Of a stretch of DNA of 34,838 nt, positions 7,013 through 14,787 are shown piece by piece. Below the pieces are notes generated by a model. That model was not told where the DNA came from and did not search any database. It saw only the letters and a program-made list of their open reading frames with translations. The position numbers and the translations under genes are program-made. Source of the DNA: Amphibiibacter pelophylacis (GTDB taxonomy: Bacteria > Pseudomonadota > Gammaproteobacteria > Burkholderiales > Burkholderiaceae_C); assembly GCF_037688875.1 (NCBI RefSeq), contig NZ_JAWDIE010000026.1, positions 1-34,838 of the forward strand, read 5' to 3'. The first letter of the stretch is position 1; every line of letters begins with the position of its first letter.

Positions 7013-8041
7013 ATGTGGTCCTTCATTGCGCGGCGCCTGGCGCTGATCGTGCCCAGCATTCTTGGGCTGACTCTGCTGACTTTCTCGCTGATCCGCCTGA
7101 TTCCGGGCGACCCGGTCGAGGTGATGATGGGCGAGCGCTCGCTCAGCCCCGAACTCCACGCGGCCATGCTGCACCGTCTTGGGCTGGACCAGCCGCTGTG
7201 GAAGCAGTACGCCGACTATCTGGTGCAGCTCGCGCACGGCAATCTGGGGCAGTCGCTGGTCAGCCAGTCCAGCGTCTGGAGCGAGTTCAAAACCCTCTTC
7301 CCCGCCACGCTGGAACTCGCGCTGTCGGCCATGGTCATCGCCACGGTGCTGGGCCTGATTGCGGGCGTGCTGGCTGCGGTGAAGCGCGGCTCGCTGCTGG
7401 ATCACGGCGTGATGGGCGTGTCGCTGACGGGCTATTCCATGCCGATTTTCTGGTGGGGCCTGCTGCTGATCATGCTGTTTTCGGTGACGCTGGGCTGGAC
7501 GCCCGTGTCGGGCCGCCTAAGCACCGCTTTTGACGTGCCGCCCACCACCGGGTTCATGCTGATCGACGCCTGGCGCGCCGAAATCGCCGACCCCGAGATC
7601 AACGCCGGGGCCTTTATTGACGCGCTGCGCCACCTGATCCTGCCCAGCGTGGTGCTGGCAACCATCCCGCTGGCGGTGATCGCGCGGATGACGCGCTCCA
7701 GCATGCTCGAAGTGCTGCGCGAAGATTACGTGCGCACCGCCCGCGCCAAAGGGCTGTCGCCGCTGCGCGTGATCGCCGTTCACGCCCTGCGCAACGCCCT
7801 GATCCCGGTGCTGACCGTGATCGGCCTGCAGGTGGGCACGCTGCTGGGCGGCGCGGTGCTGACCGAGACGATTTTCTCCTGGCCCGGCGTGGGCAAATGG
7901 CTGATCGACGCCATCGGCCGCCGCGATTATCCCGTGGTGCAGAACGGCATCCTGCTGATCGCGCTGCTGGTCATCGCCACCAATTTCATCGTGGATGTGC
8001 TGTATGGCGTGGTCAACCCGCGCATCCGCCATCAGAACTGA
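7013..8041 (+). CDS. dppB: Dipeptide ABC transporter permease DppB
   Basis: 342 residues; inner-membrane permease of the Dpp/Opp type. The N-terminus MWSFIARRLALIVPSILGLTLLTF followed by IRLIPGDPV is the family signature. Later segments include the EAA-loop contact for the ATPase at about 233-262 (LREDYVRTARAKGLSPLRVI) and the conserved ETIFSWPGVGKWLIDAI and IVDVLYGVVNPRIR ends. About six membrane spans are visible. It is the first gene after the dppA terminator and lies 11 bases before dppC. It should pair with DppC to form the peptide channel. Confidence 0.95.
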   Translation: MWSFIARRLALIVPSILGLTLLTFSLIRLIPGDPVEVMMGERSLSPELHAAMLHRLGLDQPLWKQYADYLVQLAHGNLGQSLVSQSSVWSEFKTLFPATLELALSAMVIATVLGLIAGVLAAVKRGSLLDHGVMGVSLTGYSMPIFWWGLLLIMLFSVTLGWTPVSGRLSTAFDVPPTTGFMLIDAWRAEIADPEINAGAFIDALRHLILPSVVLATIPLAVIARMTRSSMLEVLREDYVRTARAKGLSPLRVIAVHALRNALIPVLTVIGLQVGTLLGGAVLTETIFSWPGVGKWLIDAIGRRDYPVVQNGILLIALLVIATNFIVDVLYGVVNPRIRHQN

Positions 8042-8052
8042 GGAAGGCTGAC

Positions 8053-8985
8053 ATGACAACCGCACCCTCCGCCCTGACCCGTCCGGCCTCAGCGGCAACG
8101 CCACAGGCCGCGCCCGAACCGCCGCACCCACTCGTCGCCTTCGCCCGCGCCTTCGCGCACAACCGGGGTGCGCTGGTCGGTCTGGCCTTCATGGTCCTGG
8201 TGCTGCTGGCCGCTCTGTTCGCGCCCTGGGTGGCGCCGCACGACCCGCTGGCGCAGTACCGCGATCACCTGCTGCAGCGCCCTTTCTGGCAGGAGGGCGG
8301 CAGCCTGCAATTCCTGCTGGGCACGGACGAAACCGGCCGCGACGTGCTGTCGCGCCTGATTTACGGCGCGCGCCTGTCGCTGGTGGTGGGCGCGGCCTCG
8401 GTGCTGGTCGCCCTGATCCCGGGCATCGTGCTGGGCCTGCTGGCCGCGTTTTACCCGCGCGCGCTGGGCTCGGCCATCATGCGCCTGATGGATCTGATGA
8501 TGGCCCTGCCCAGCCTGCTGCTGGCCGTGGCCATCATGGCCATCCTGGGCCCGGGCCTGATCAACGCCATTCTGGCGATTGCCATCGTCGCGCTGCCGGG
8601 CTATGTGCGCCTGACGCGCGCTTCGGCGCTGGCCGAGCTGGGCCGCGATTACGTCACCTCGTCGCGGGTGGCGGGCGCGGGCCTGGCGCGGCTGATGTTC
8701 GTCACCGTGCTGCCCAACTGCATGGCGCCGCTGATCGTGCACGCCACCATGAGCTTCTCGTCCGCCATTCTGGACATCGCCGCGCTGGGCTTTCTGGGTC
8801 TGGGCGTGCAGCCGCCCACGCCCGAATGGGGCACCATGCTGGCCGCCGCGCGCGACTACATCGAAAGCGCCTGGTGGGTCATCACCTTCCCCGGCCTGGC
8901 CATCCTGCTGTCGGTGCTGTCCATCAACCTGATGGGCGACGCCCTGCGCGACGCGCTGGACCCCAAACTGCAGCGCATCGGCTGA
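8053..8985 (+). CDS. dppC: Dipeptide ABC transporter permease DppC
   Basis: 310 residues. The N-terminus has a proline-rich cytoplasmic lead, then ARAFAHNRGALVGLAFMVLVLLAALFAPW, the DppC/OppC opening. The LLGTDETGRDVLSRLIYGARLSL block and the LGRDYVTSSRVAGAGLARLMF EAA loop are diagnostic. The C-terminus reads INLMGDALRDALDPKL as in the family. The start at 8053 follows a GAGGAAGG purine tract. The frame is open further upstream across the dppB end, but only this start has a ribosome site and a family-like N-terminus. It forms the second half of the membrane channel. Confidence 0.95.
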   Translation: MTTAPSALTRPASAATPQAAPEPPHPLVAFARAFAHNRGALVGLAFMVLVLLAALFAPWVAPHDPLAQYRDHLLQRPFWQEGGSLQFLLGTDETGRDVLSRLIYGARLSLVVGAASVLVALIPGIVLGLLAAFYPRALGSAIMRLMDLMMALPSLLLAVAIMAILGPGLINAILAIAIVALPGYVRLTRASALAELGRDYVTSSRVAGAGLARLMFVTVLPNCMAPLIVHATMSFSSAILDIAALGFLGLGVQPPTPEWGTMLAAARDYIESAWWVITFPGLAILLSVLSINLMGDALRDALDPKLQRIG

Positions 8986-8998
8986 AGGAGAGTACCCC

Positions 8999-9979
8999 AT
9001 GAGTCTGCTGCGCATCCGCAACCTGTGCGTCTCTTTTGGCAGCCGCAAAAACCCCTTCCGCGCCGTGGACGGCGTCTCGCTGGACCTTGAGGCCGGCGAG
9101 CTGCTGGGCATCGTCGGCGAATCGGGCTCAGGCAAATCAGTGACCATGATGGCCGTGATGGGCCTGCTGGACGAATCGGCTCACATCACCGCCGACGAGC
9201 TGCTGTTCGACGGCCAGCCCCTGCTGACGATGCCCGCGCGCCAGCGCCGCCGCATCATCGGCAAGGACATGGCGATGATCTTCCAGGACCCGATGACGGC
9301 GCTGAACCCCAGCTACACCGTCGGTTTCCAGATCATGGAATCGCTGCGCGTGCACGAGCGCCTGTCGGGCGCCGCGCTCAAGCGCCGGGCGCTGGAGCTG
9401 CTGGAGCTGGTCGAGATTCCCGCGCCCGAAAGCCGCCTGTCGACCTACCCGCACCAGCTGTCGGGCGGCATGAGCCAGCGTGTGATGATCGCCATGGCCG
9501 TGGCCTGCAACCCGCGCCTGCTGATCGCCGACGAACCAACCACCGCGCTGGATGTCACCATCCAGGCGCAGATCATGGCGCTGCTGCAGCGCCTGCAGAC
9601 CGAGCGCGGCATGGCCATGATCATGATCACGCACGATCTGGCCGTGGTCAGCGAAGTGGCCCAGCGCGTGGCCGTGATGTACGCCGGACAGATCGCCGAA
9701 GTGGCGCCCGTGCCGGACATTTTCACCGAGCCCGCGCACCCTTACACGCACGCGCTGCTGCAGTCGCTGCCCGAGCGCAGCCTGGGCGAGCGCCTGCACA
9801 CGCTGCCCGGCATCGTGCCTGGCCTGTACGACCGCCCGAACGGCTGCCTGCTGGCGCCGCGCTGCCCGCGCGTGGGCGAGCGCTGCCTGAGCCAGATTCC
9901 GGCGCTGGAGGCCCTGCCCGGCCAGGCCGTCCACCAGGTGCGCTGTTTTGATCCTCTTTTTGCGGGAGACCGGCCATGA
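8999..9979 (+). CDS. dppD: Dipeptide ABC transporter ATP-binding protein DppD
   Basis: 326 residues. Walker A is GESGSGKS (residues 40-47), the ABC signature is LSGGMSQRV, and Walker B is LLIADEPTTALDVT followed by the switch histidine in MIMITHDLAVV. The C-terminal oligopeptide-transporter extension contains the GCLLAPRCPRVGERC cysteine motif, which has been reported in some Dpp ATPases to carry an iron-sulfur cluster (from memory). AAGGAG precedes the ATG. It overlaps dppF by four bases (ATGA), so translation is probably coupled. It would form a heterodimer with DppF to power import. Confidence 0.95.
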   Translation: MSLLRIRNLCVSFGSRKNPFRAVDGVSLDLEAGELLGIVGESGSGKSVTMMAVMGLLDESAHITADELLFDGQPLLTMPARQRRRIIGKDMAMIFQDPMTALNPSYTVGFQIMESLRVHERLSGAALKRRALELLELVEIPAPESRLSTYPHQLSGGMSQRVMIAMAVACNPRLLIADEPTTALDVTIQAQIMALLQRLQTERGMAMIMITHDLAVVSEVAQRVAVMYAGQIAEVAPVPDIFTEPAHPYTHALLQSLPERSLGERLHTLPGIVPGLYDRPNGCLLAPRCPRVGERCLSQIPALEALPGQAVHQVRCFDPLFAGDRP

Positions 9980-10989
9980 GCACGGCGTCCACCCCTGCGT
10001 CCGCAGCAGGCACCGATGTGGTGCTGCGCGTGCGCGATCTCTGCCGCCACTACAGCGCCAAAGGCGGCCTGCTGCGCCCGGCCACGACGGTGCGCGCGCT
10101 CAATGGCGTCTCGTTCGAGCTGAAGCGCGGCCGCACCCTGGCCGTGGTCGGTGAATCGGGCTGCGGGAAATCCACCCTGGCGCGCCAGCTCACCCTGATC
10201 GAGCCGCCCACCAGCGGCGATATGGAGCTGGCGGGCGTGACGCTGTCCAGCGCCAGCGACGCCGAGAAAAAACGCCTGCGCACGCAGGTGCAGATCGTTT
10301 TCCAGAACCCCTACGGCTCGCTCAACCCGCGCCTGAAAATCGCCGAGCAGCTGGCCGAACCGCTGGTCATCAACACCCCGCTCAGCGCCCCCGAGCGCCG
10401 CGAGCGCGTGCGCGAAATGATGCGCGTCGTCGGCCTGCGCCCCGAGCACGACCAGCGCTATCCACACATGTTCTCGGGCGGACAGCGCCAGCGCATCGCG
10501 ATTGCACGCGCCATGATGCTCAAGCCGCCGGTGCTGATCGCCGACGAGCCCACGTCGGCGCTGGACGTGTCGATCCAGGCGCAAGTGCTCAACCTGTTCA
10601 TGGACCTGCAAAAAGAGCTGGGCACGGCCTATGTGTTCATCTCGCACAACCTGTCGGTGGTGCGCCACGTGGCTCACGACGTGATGGTGATGTATCTGGG
10701 CCAGACGGTGGAAACCGGCCCGCGCGACGTGCTATACGGCCAGCCGCAGCACCCCTATACGCGCGCGCTGCTGTCGGCCACGCCCAGCGTCAACGCCACC
10801 GAGCGGCGCGTGCGCATCGCCATCGAGGGCGAACTGCCCAGCCCGCTGAATCCGCCCAGCGGCTGCGCGTTCCACCCGCGCTGCCCGCTGGCCAACGCGC
10901 GCTGCAAAACCGAGCGCCCGGTGCTGATGCCCAGCAATGGCGCGCACGTGGCCTGCCACGCTGTGCAGGAAGGCCGCACTAGCGCCTGA
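9976..10989 (+). CDS. dppF: Dipeptide ABC transporter ATP-binding protein DppF
   Basis: 337 residues. Walker A is GESGCGKS, the ABC signature is FSGGQRQRIAIARA, Walker B is VLIADEPTSALDVS, and the switch histidine is in VFISHNLSVVRH. The PYGSLNPRLK block after the Q-loop and the GCAFHPRCPLANARC C-terminal cysteine motif fit DppF/OppF. It is the last gene of the five-gene importer; a gap of about 100 bases follows before the acyl-CoA dehydrogenase, which has its own AAGGA site. Confidence 0.95.
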   Translation: MSTASTPASAAGTDVVLRVRDLCRHYSAKGGLLRPATTVRALNGVSFELKRGRTLAVVGESGCGKSTLARQLTLIEPPTSGDMELAGVTLSSASDAEKKRLRTQVQIVFQNPYGSLNPRLKIAEQLAEPLVINTPLSAPERRERVREMMRVVGLRPEHDQRYPHMFSGGQRQRIAIARAMMLKPPVLIADEPTSALDVSIQAQVLNLFMDLQKELGTAYVFISHNLSVVRHVAHDVMVMYLGQTVETGPRDVLYGQPQHPYTRALLSATPSVNATERRVRIAIEGELPSPLNPPSGCAFHPRCPLANARCKTERPVLMPSNGAHVACHAVQEGRTSA

Positions 10990-11091
10990 ACCGCATCGGG
11001 CGTCGCCCGGTGAGGCCTGAAGCCCGCGCTATGCTGATGGCCCTGGCCGCCGCATCCCCGGCAGCGCCTCCAACCGAAGAAGGATCTCCGT

Positions 11092-12870
11092 ATGACCGCC
11101 TACCGTGCTCCTGTCGCTGACCTGATCTTCAACCTGCGCTACACCGCCGGGCTGCCCGACATGGCCGCCTGGCCCGGTCTGGCGGAAGCGGATATCGACA
11201 CCGCCCAGGCGGTGCTCGAGGAATGCGCCCGGCTCAACGAGGACGTGCTGGCGCCGCTCAACGCCATCGGCGACCGACAGCCCGCGACGCTGTCTGGCGG
11301 CGCGGTCACCAGCACACCGGGCTTCAAAGAGGCCTTCCGCCAGTACGCTGAAGGCGGCTGGCAGGGCCTGTCGCACCCCGAGAGCGTGGGCGGCCAGGCG
11401 CTGCCCAAAAGCATCGCGACCGGCTGCATCGAGATCAACAACAGCGCCAACCTCAGCTTCGCGCTGTGCCCGCTGCTGACCGACGGCGCCATCGAGGCTC
11501 TGCTGACCGCTGGCAGCCCCGAGCTGCAGCAGCGCTACATCCCGCGCCTGATCAGCGGCGAGTGGACCGGCACCATGAACCTGACCGAGCCCCAGGCCGG
11601 GTCCGATCTGGCCCAGATCCGCACCCGCGCCGAACCGCAGCCCGACGGCACTTACCGCGTCTTCGGCACCAAAATCTACATCACCTGGGGCGAACACGAC
11701 CTGGCCGCCAACATCGTCCACCTGGTGCTGGCCCGCCTGCCCGGCGCGCCCGAGGGCGTGAAGGGGATCTCGCTCTTTGTCGTGCCCAAGTTCCTGGTCA
11801 GCGACGACGGCGCGCTGGGCGAGCGCAATGACGTGTGGTGCGTGGGCCTGGAGCACAAGCTGGGCATCAAGGCCAGCCCGACCGCCGTGCTGCAGTTTGG
11901 CGACCACGGCGGTGCCGTCGGCCACCTGGTCGGCGAGCCCAACCGGGGCCTGCAGTACATGTTCATCATGATGAACGCCGCGCGCTTTGGCGTGGGCGTC
12001 CAGGGCATGGCGCTGGCCGAGCGCGCCAGCCAGGCCGCCGTGGCCTACGCCCGCGACCGCGTCCAGTCGCGCCCGGTGGACGGCAGCAGCGTCCAGCCCG
12101 TGACCATCATCCACCACCCCGACGTGCGCCGCATGCTGATGACCTGCCGCGCCCACACGCAGGGCGCCCGCGCGCTGGCGCTGGCCGCAGCCTCGCACCA
12201 CGACGCGGCGCACCATCATCCGGATGCTGAACAGCGCACGCTCAATCAGGCTATTTACGAGTTCCTGGTGCCGCTGGTCAAGGGCTACAGCACCGAGATG
12301 AGCCAGACCGTGGCCTCGCTGGCCGTGCAGGTCTGCGGCGGCATGGGCTTCATCGAGGAAACGGGCCTGGCGCAGTACATCCGCGACGCCAAGATCCTGT
12401 CGATCTACGAAGGCACGACGGCCATCCAGGCCAACGACCTGGTCTCGCGCAAGACCCAGCGCGACGGCGCCGCCCTGGCGCTGTGGCTGGGCGAGCGCAT
12501 GGGCGAAACCGCCGATGCGCTGGACGGCCACGCCAGCCAGTCCGGCGCCGCCGACGCCCTGCGCCTGGCGCGCGACGCGCTGACCGGAGCGGCACGCTTC
12601 ATGGTCGAGCAGGCGGGCAACCCCAACGCCGCCTACGCGGGCAGCGTGCCTTATCTGCTGCTGGCCGGACAGGCGCTGTCAGGCTGGCTGCTGCTGCGCA
12701 GCGCGCTCGTCGCCGAAGCCGCTGGCGATGCCGACGCGCAGGAGCTGTCGGCCAAATGGATCACCGCCCGCTTCTACGCCGACCACATCCTACCGCAGTG
12801 CACCACGCTGGCCCACAGCGTGCTAGTCGGCCACGACAGTGTGCTGGCGCTGGCGCCGGAGGGGTTTTAA
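11092..12870 (+). CDS. Acyl-CoA dehydrogenase, large DmdC-type
   Basis: 592 residues, the size of the DmdC / long bacterial acyl-CoA dehydrogenase branch rather than the ~380-residue short form. It would oxidise an acyl-CoA to the 2-enoyl-CoA with FAD, passing electrons to ETF. Visible are the flavin/substrate segment MNLTEPQAGSDLAQIRT (162-178), EHKLGIKASPTAVLQF (254-269), CGGMGFIEETGLAQYIRDAKI (415-435) and the catalytic-base motif IYEGTTAIQ with E440. The C-terminal extension after 450 is the family's extra domain. Which acyl group it uses cannot be told; methylmercaptopropionyl-CoA is one known DmdC substrate and the neighbourhood gives no DMSP genes. AAGGA lies 7-8 bases before the ATG. 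Confidence 0.9.
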   Translation: MTAYRAPVADLIFNLRYTAGLPDMAAWPGLAEADIDTAQAVLEECARLNEDVLAPLNAIGDRQPATLSGGAVTSTPGFKEAFRQYAEGGWQGLSHPESVGGQALPKSIATGCIEINNSANLSFALCPLLTDGAIEALLTAGSPELQQRYIPRLISGEWTGTMNLTEPQAGSDLAQIRTRAEPQPDGTYRVFGTKIYITWGEHDLAANIVHLVLARLPGAPEGVKGISLFVVPKFLVSDDGALGERNDVWCVGLEHKLGIKASPTAVLQFGDHGGAVGHLVGEPNRGLQYMFIMMNAARFGVGVQGMALAERASQAAVAYARDRVQSRPVDGSSVQPVTIIHHPDVRRMLMTCRAHTQGARALALAAASHHDAAHHHPDAEQRTLNQAIYEFLVPLVKGYSTEMSQTVASLAVQVCGGMGFIEETGLAQYIRDAKILSIYEGTTAIQANDLVSRKTQRDGAALALWLGERMGETADALDGHASQSGAADALRLARDALTGAARFMVEQAGNPNAAYAGSVPYLLLAGQALSGWLLLRSALVAEAAGDADAQELSAKWITARFYADHILPQCTTLAHSVLVGHDSVLALAPEGF

Positions 12871-12882
12871 AGGAGAGCCAAT

Positions 12883-12969
12883 ATGGCAAAGGCAACTGGA
12901 TTATTCAGTGCGCAAAAGTGCATTGCGGCGCCTGAACGCCCGTTCCAGAGCAGGACTGGGCTGCGCTGA
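12883..12969 (+). CDS. Orphan 28-codon ORF with strong ribosome site
   Basis: ATG at 12883, stop at 12969, reading MAKATGLFSAQKCIAAPERP and eight more residues. AAAGGAGAG lies 8-10 bases upstream, immediately after the acyl-CoA dehydrogenase stop, a spacing typical of a following operon gene. No family is recognised. It may be the stub of a lost downstream gene whose start signals survive. It overlaps the putative TacA remnant on the other strand, so at most one of the two is functional. Confidence 0.3.
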   Translation: MAKATGLFSAQKCIAAPERPFQSRTGLR

Positions 12970-13122
12970 AGCCAAAAGTGCCTGTGCAAAGCAATGCTGA
13001 TCAGCCATGCTGGACAAACAGATGACATCGGCCTGCCCGCTGAAATGCGCCGCAGGGTCCGAATCAGCCGATGTCGCGGAATCTGCCGTGCTGCTGGCTG
13101 ACCGTTTGTTGCTTGTAGTCAC
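12901..13122 (-). pseudogene. Remnant of a TacA-family (DUF1778) antitoxin
   Basis: An open frame of about 73 codons just after hemF on the same strand. Its last ~40 residues, from QADVICLSSMADQHCFAQAL through SPALERAFRRRNALL, resemble the C-terminal toxin-binding end of DUF1778/TacA antitoxins (pattern: LS-x-x-D-x-x-x-F-x-x-x-LL, then a P-rich turn, then L-x-x-A-F). The DNA-binding ribbon-helix-helix part expected before it is absent; the N-terminus is only a Ser/Thr/Ala-rich stretch. The partner GNAT toxin, which should follow, is also absent, because the acyl-CoA dehydrogenase occupies that place. I infer an internally deleted, dead antitoxin. The resemblance was judged by eye and needs a profile search. 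Confidence 0.45.
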
Positions 13123-13127
13123 GGCGC

Positions 13128-14090
13128 TCACACCCAATCCCGCACCGGCAAAAAATCGCGCGTCAAAGCGGCTTCGGGGCTGCCGTCTTCGGGCTGCCAG
13201 CTGTAGCGCCAGGCGGCGCGGGGCGGCATGGACATCAGGATGGATTCGGTGCGGCCGCCCGACTGCAGGCCAAAGTGCGTGCCGCGGTCCCAGACCAGGT
13301 TGAACTCGGCGTAGCGGCCCCGGCGGATGGCCTGGAAATCGCGCTCGCGCTCGGCGTACGGGTGATCGCGCCGGCGCTGCACGATGGGCAGATAGGCGTC
13401 CAGAAAGGCGTCGCCCACGCTGCGCATCAGAGCCAGGCTGCCTTCGAAACCCAGCTCGCTGAAGTCATCGAAAAAGATGCCGCCGATGCCGCGCGCTTCG
13501 CCCCGGTGCGGCAGGTAGAAATACTGGTCGCACCAGGCCTTGAAGCGCGGATACAGTCCGGCGCCGAAGGGCGCCAGCGCGTCGCGGCAGACGGTGTGGA
13601 AGTGGCGCGCGTCCTCCTCCCACGGGTAGTAGGGCGTGAGATCCATGCCGCCGCCAAACCAGGCGACGGGCGCACCGGTCTTGGGCGTGGCGGCGATCAT
13701 GCGCACGTTCATGTGCACGGTGGGCACGTAGGGGTTGCGCGGGTGGAAAACCAGCGAAACGCCCATGGCCTCGAAAGGCGCCCCGGCCAGCTGCGGGCGG
13801 TGCTCGGTGGCCGACGGCGGCAGGTGCGGCCCGCGCACCTGCGAGTACGCGACCCCGGCACGCTCGAACACGCCGCCCTCTTCCAGGATGCAGGTGCGGC
13901 CGTGGCCCTGCAGGCGATCCTGCGGGGACTTCTCCCAGGCGTCGGCTTTGAAGGGCTGACCGTCCAGCGCCGACACGGCGGTGGTGATGCGGTCCTGCAG
14001 GCCCTGCAGCCAGGTGCCCACGCGGGGAAAGGCGTCGGCGGGCGCGGTGTCGATGGCGGCGGACGATGGTGTTGGCGTAGAAGCTGTCAT
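13128..14090 (-). CDS. hemF: Oxygen-dependent coproporphyrinogen III oxidase
   Basis: 320 residues. HemF converts coproporphyrinogen III to protoporphyrinogen IX with oxygen in heme synthesis, in the cytoplasm. Strongly conserved blocks are GHGRTCILEEGGVFE, PTVHMNVRMI, AWFGGGMDLTPYYP, DQYFYLPHRGEARGIGGIFFDD, and the signature RRGRYAEFNLVWDRGTHFGL with GGRTESILMSMPP. It is slightly longer than usual because of a Ser/Thr/Pro/Ala-rich N-terminal lead of about 20 residues. It ends the yebC-purD-acyltransferase-hemF run, 13 bases after the acyltransferase stop. In many Burkholderiales nadD follows hemF (from memory); here the run stops. Confidence 0.96.
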   Translation of the reverse strand: MTASTPTPSSAAIDTAPADAFPRVGTWLQGLQDRITTAVSALDGQPFKADAWEKSPQDRLQGHGRTCILEEGGVFERAGVAYSQVRGPHLPPSATEHRPQLAGAPFEAMGVSLVFHPRNPYVPTVHMNVRMIAATPKTGAPVAWFGGGMDLTPYYPWEEDARHFHTVCRDALAPFGAGLYPRFKAWCDQYFYLPHRGEARGIGGIFFDDFSELGFEGSLALMRSVGDAFLDAYLPIVQRRRDHPYAERERDFQAIRRGRYAEFNLVWDRGTHFGLQSGGRTESILMSMPPRAAWRYSWQPEDGSPEAALTRDFLPVRDWV

Positions 14091-14103
14091 GGTGGATTTC
14101 CGG

Positions 14104-14778
14104 TCAGGCGCGCCAGCGCACTGGCGACTTGCCGCTGCGGTTCAGGCCCTCGCGGCGCGCATAGGCTTCGGCGACGACGGCGATGTCGGCCTCCAGATCG
14201 CCCGAGAAAATGACGGCGCGGTCGAAACCGATCTCGCGGTGGGCGTAATCGATGTAGGCCAGCACCACCGGCACCCCGCTGGCCAGCGCCAGGCGGTAAA
14301 AGCCGCTGCGCCACTGCGCGGTGGCTTTGCGCGTGCCTTCGGGGGTAATGACCAGCCACTGGAAGCGGTTTTCAGCCTTCGCGGTGCGCAGCGAATCGGC
14401 CATCTGCTCGACCAGCCCGGCCGGATTTTGGCGGTTGACCGGCAGGCCGCCCACCGCGCGCAGCAGCGGGCCGATCAGGGGCAGCCCGAACAGGCTGTGC
14501 TTGGCCCAGAAGTTCAGCGGCAGCCCCAGGCCCCATTTGTAGAGCACGCCCATGGGCACGTCCCAGTTGGAGGTGTGCGGGGCGATGATCATCAGGCCCT
14601 GGGCCGATGGCAGGCCGCCGGGATAATCGATTTTCCAGCCCAGCAGACGCAGCACCGACAGCGCAAAACGCGATCCTGAGGACGGCGCTGGCGTGGCGAA
14701 GCCGCTGGTCTGGACCTGCGGCGTGGCCGGGCGCCCGGGATGATCTGACGGGAGGCCCGTGTTGGCGGCATCGCTCAT
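14104..14778 (-). CDS. PlsC-family 1-acylglycerol-3-phosphate-type acyltransferase
   Basis: 224 residues of the lysophospholipid acyltransferase family, membrane-associated enzymes that transfer an acyl chain to a glycerophosphate-like acceptor. The catalytic H-x4-D motif appears as APHTSNWDVP and the substrate-binding motif as TPEGTRK. PVVLAYIDY corresponds to the later hydrophobic block. The exact acceptor is unknown; phosphatidate synthesis is the default guess. The ATG at 14778 is preferred because GAGG lies 7 bases upstream; a GTG at 14784 adds two residues. A 35-residue low-complexity lead precedes the domain. It starts 9 bases after the purD stop, so the two are almost certainly co-transcribed. 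Confidence 0.87.
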   Translation of the reverse strand: MSDAANTGLPSDHPGRPATPQVQTSGFATPAPSSGSRFALSVLRLLGWKIDYPGGLPSAQGLMIIAPHTSNWDVPMGVLYKWGLGLPLNFWAKHSLFGLPLIGPLLRAVGGLPVNRQNPAGLVEQMADSLRTAKAENRFQWLVITPEGTRKATAQWRSGFYRLALASGVPVVLAYIDYAHREIGFDRAVIFSGDLEADIAVVAEAYARREGLNRSGKSPVRWRA

Positions 14779-14787
14779 CGCCACGCC

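Noticed and set aside
10990..11091. CGGGC-GTC-GCCCG hairpin after dppF as terminator
   Set aside because: The stem is only five pairs and no U-tract follows.
11092..12870. DMSP demethylation pathway gene dmdC
   Set aside because: The size and family fit, but no dmdA, dmdB or dmdD is nearby and this branch has many other substrates.
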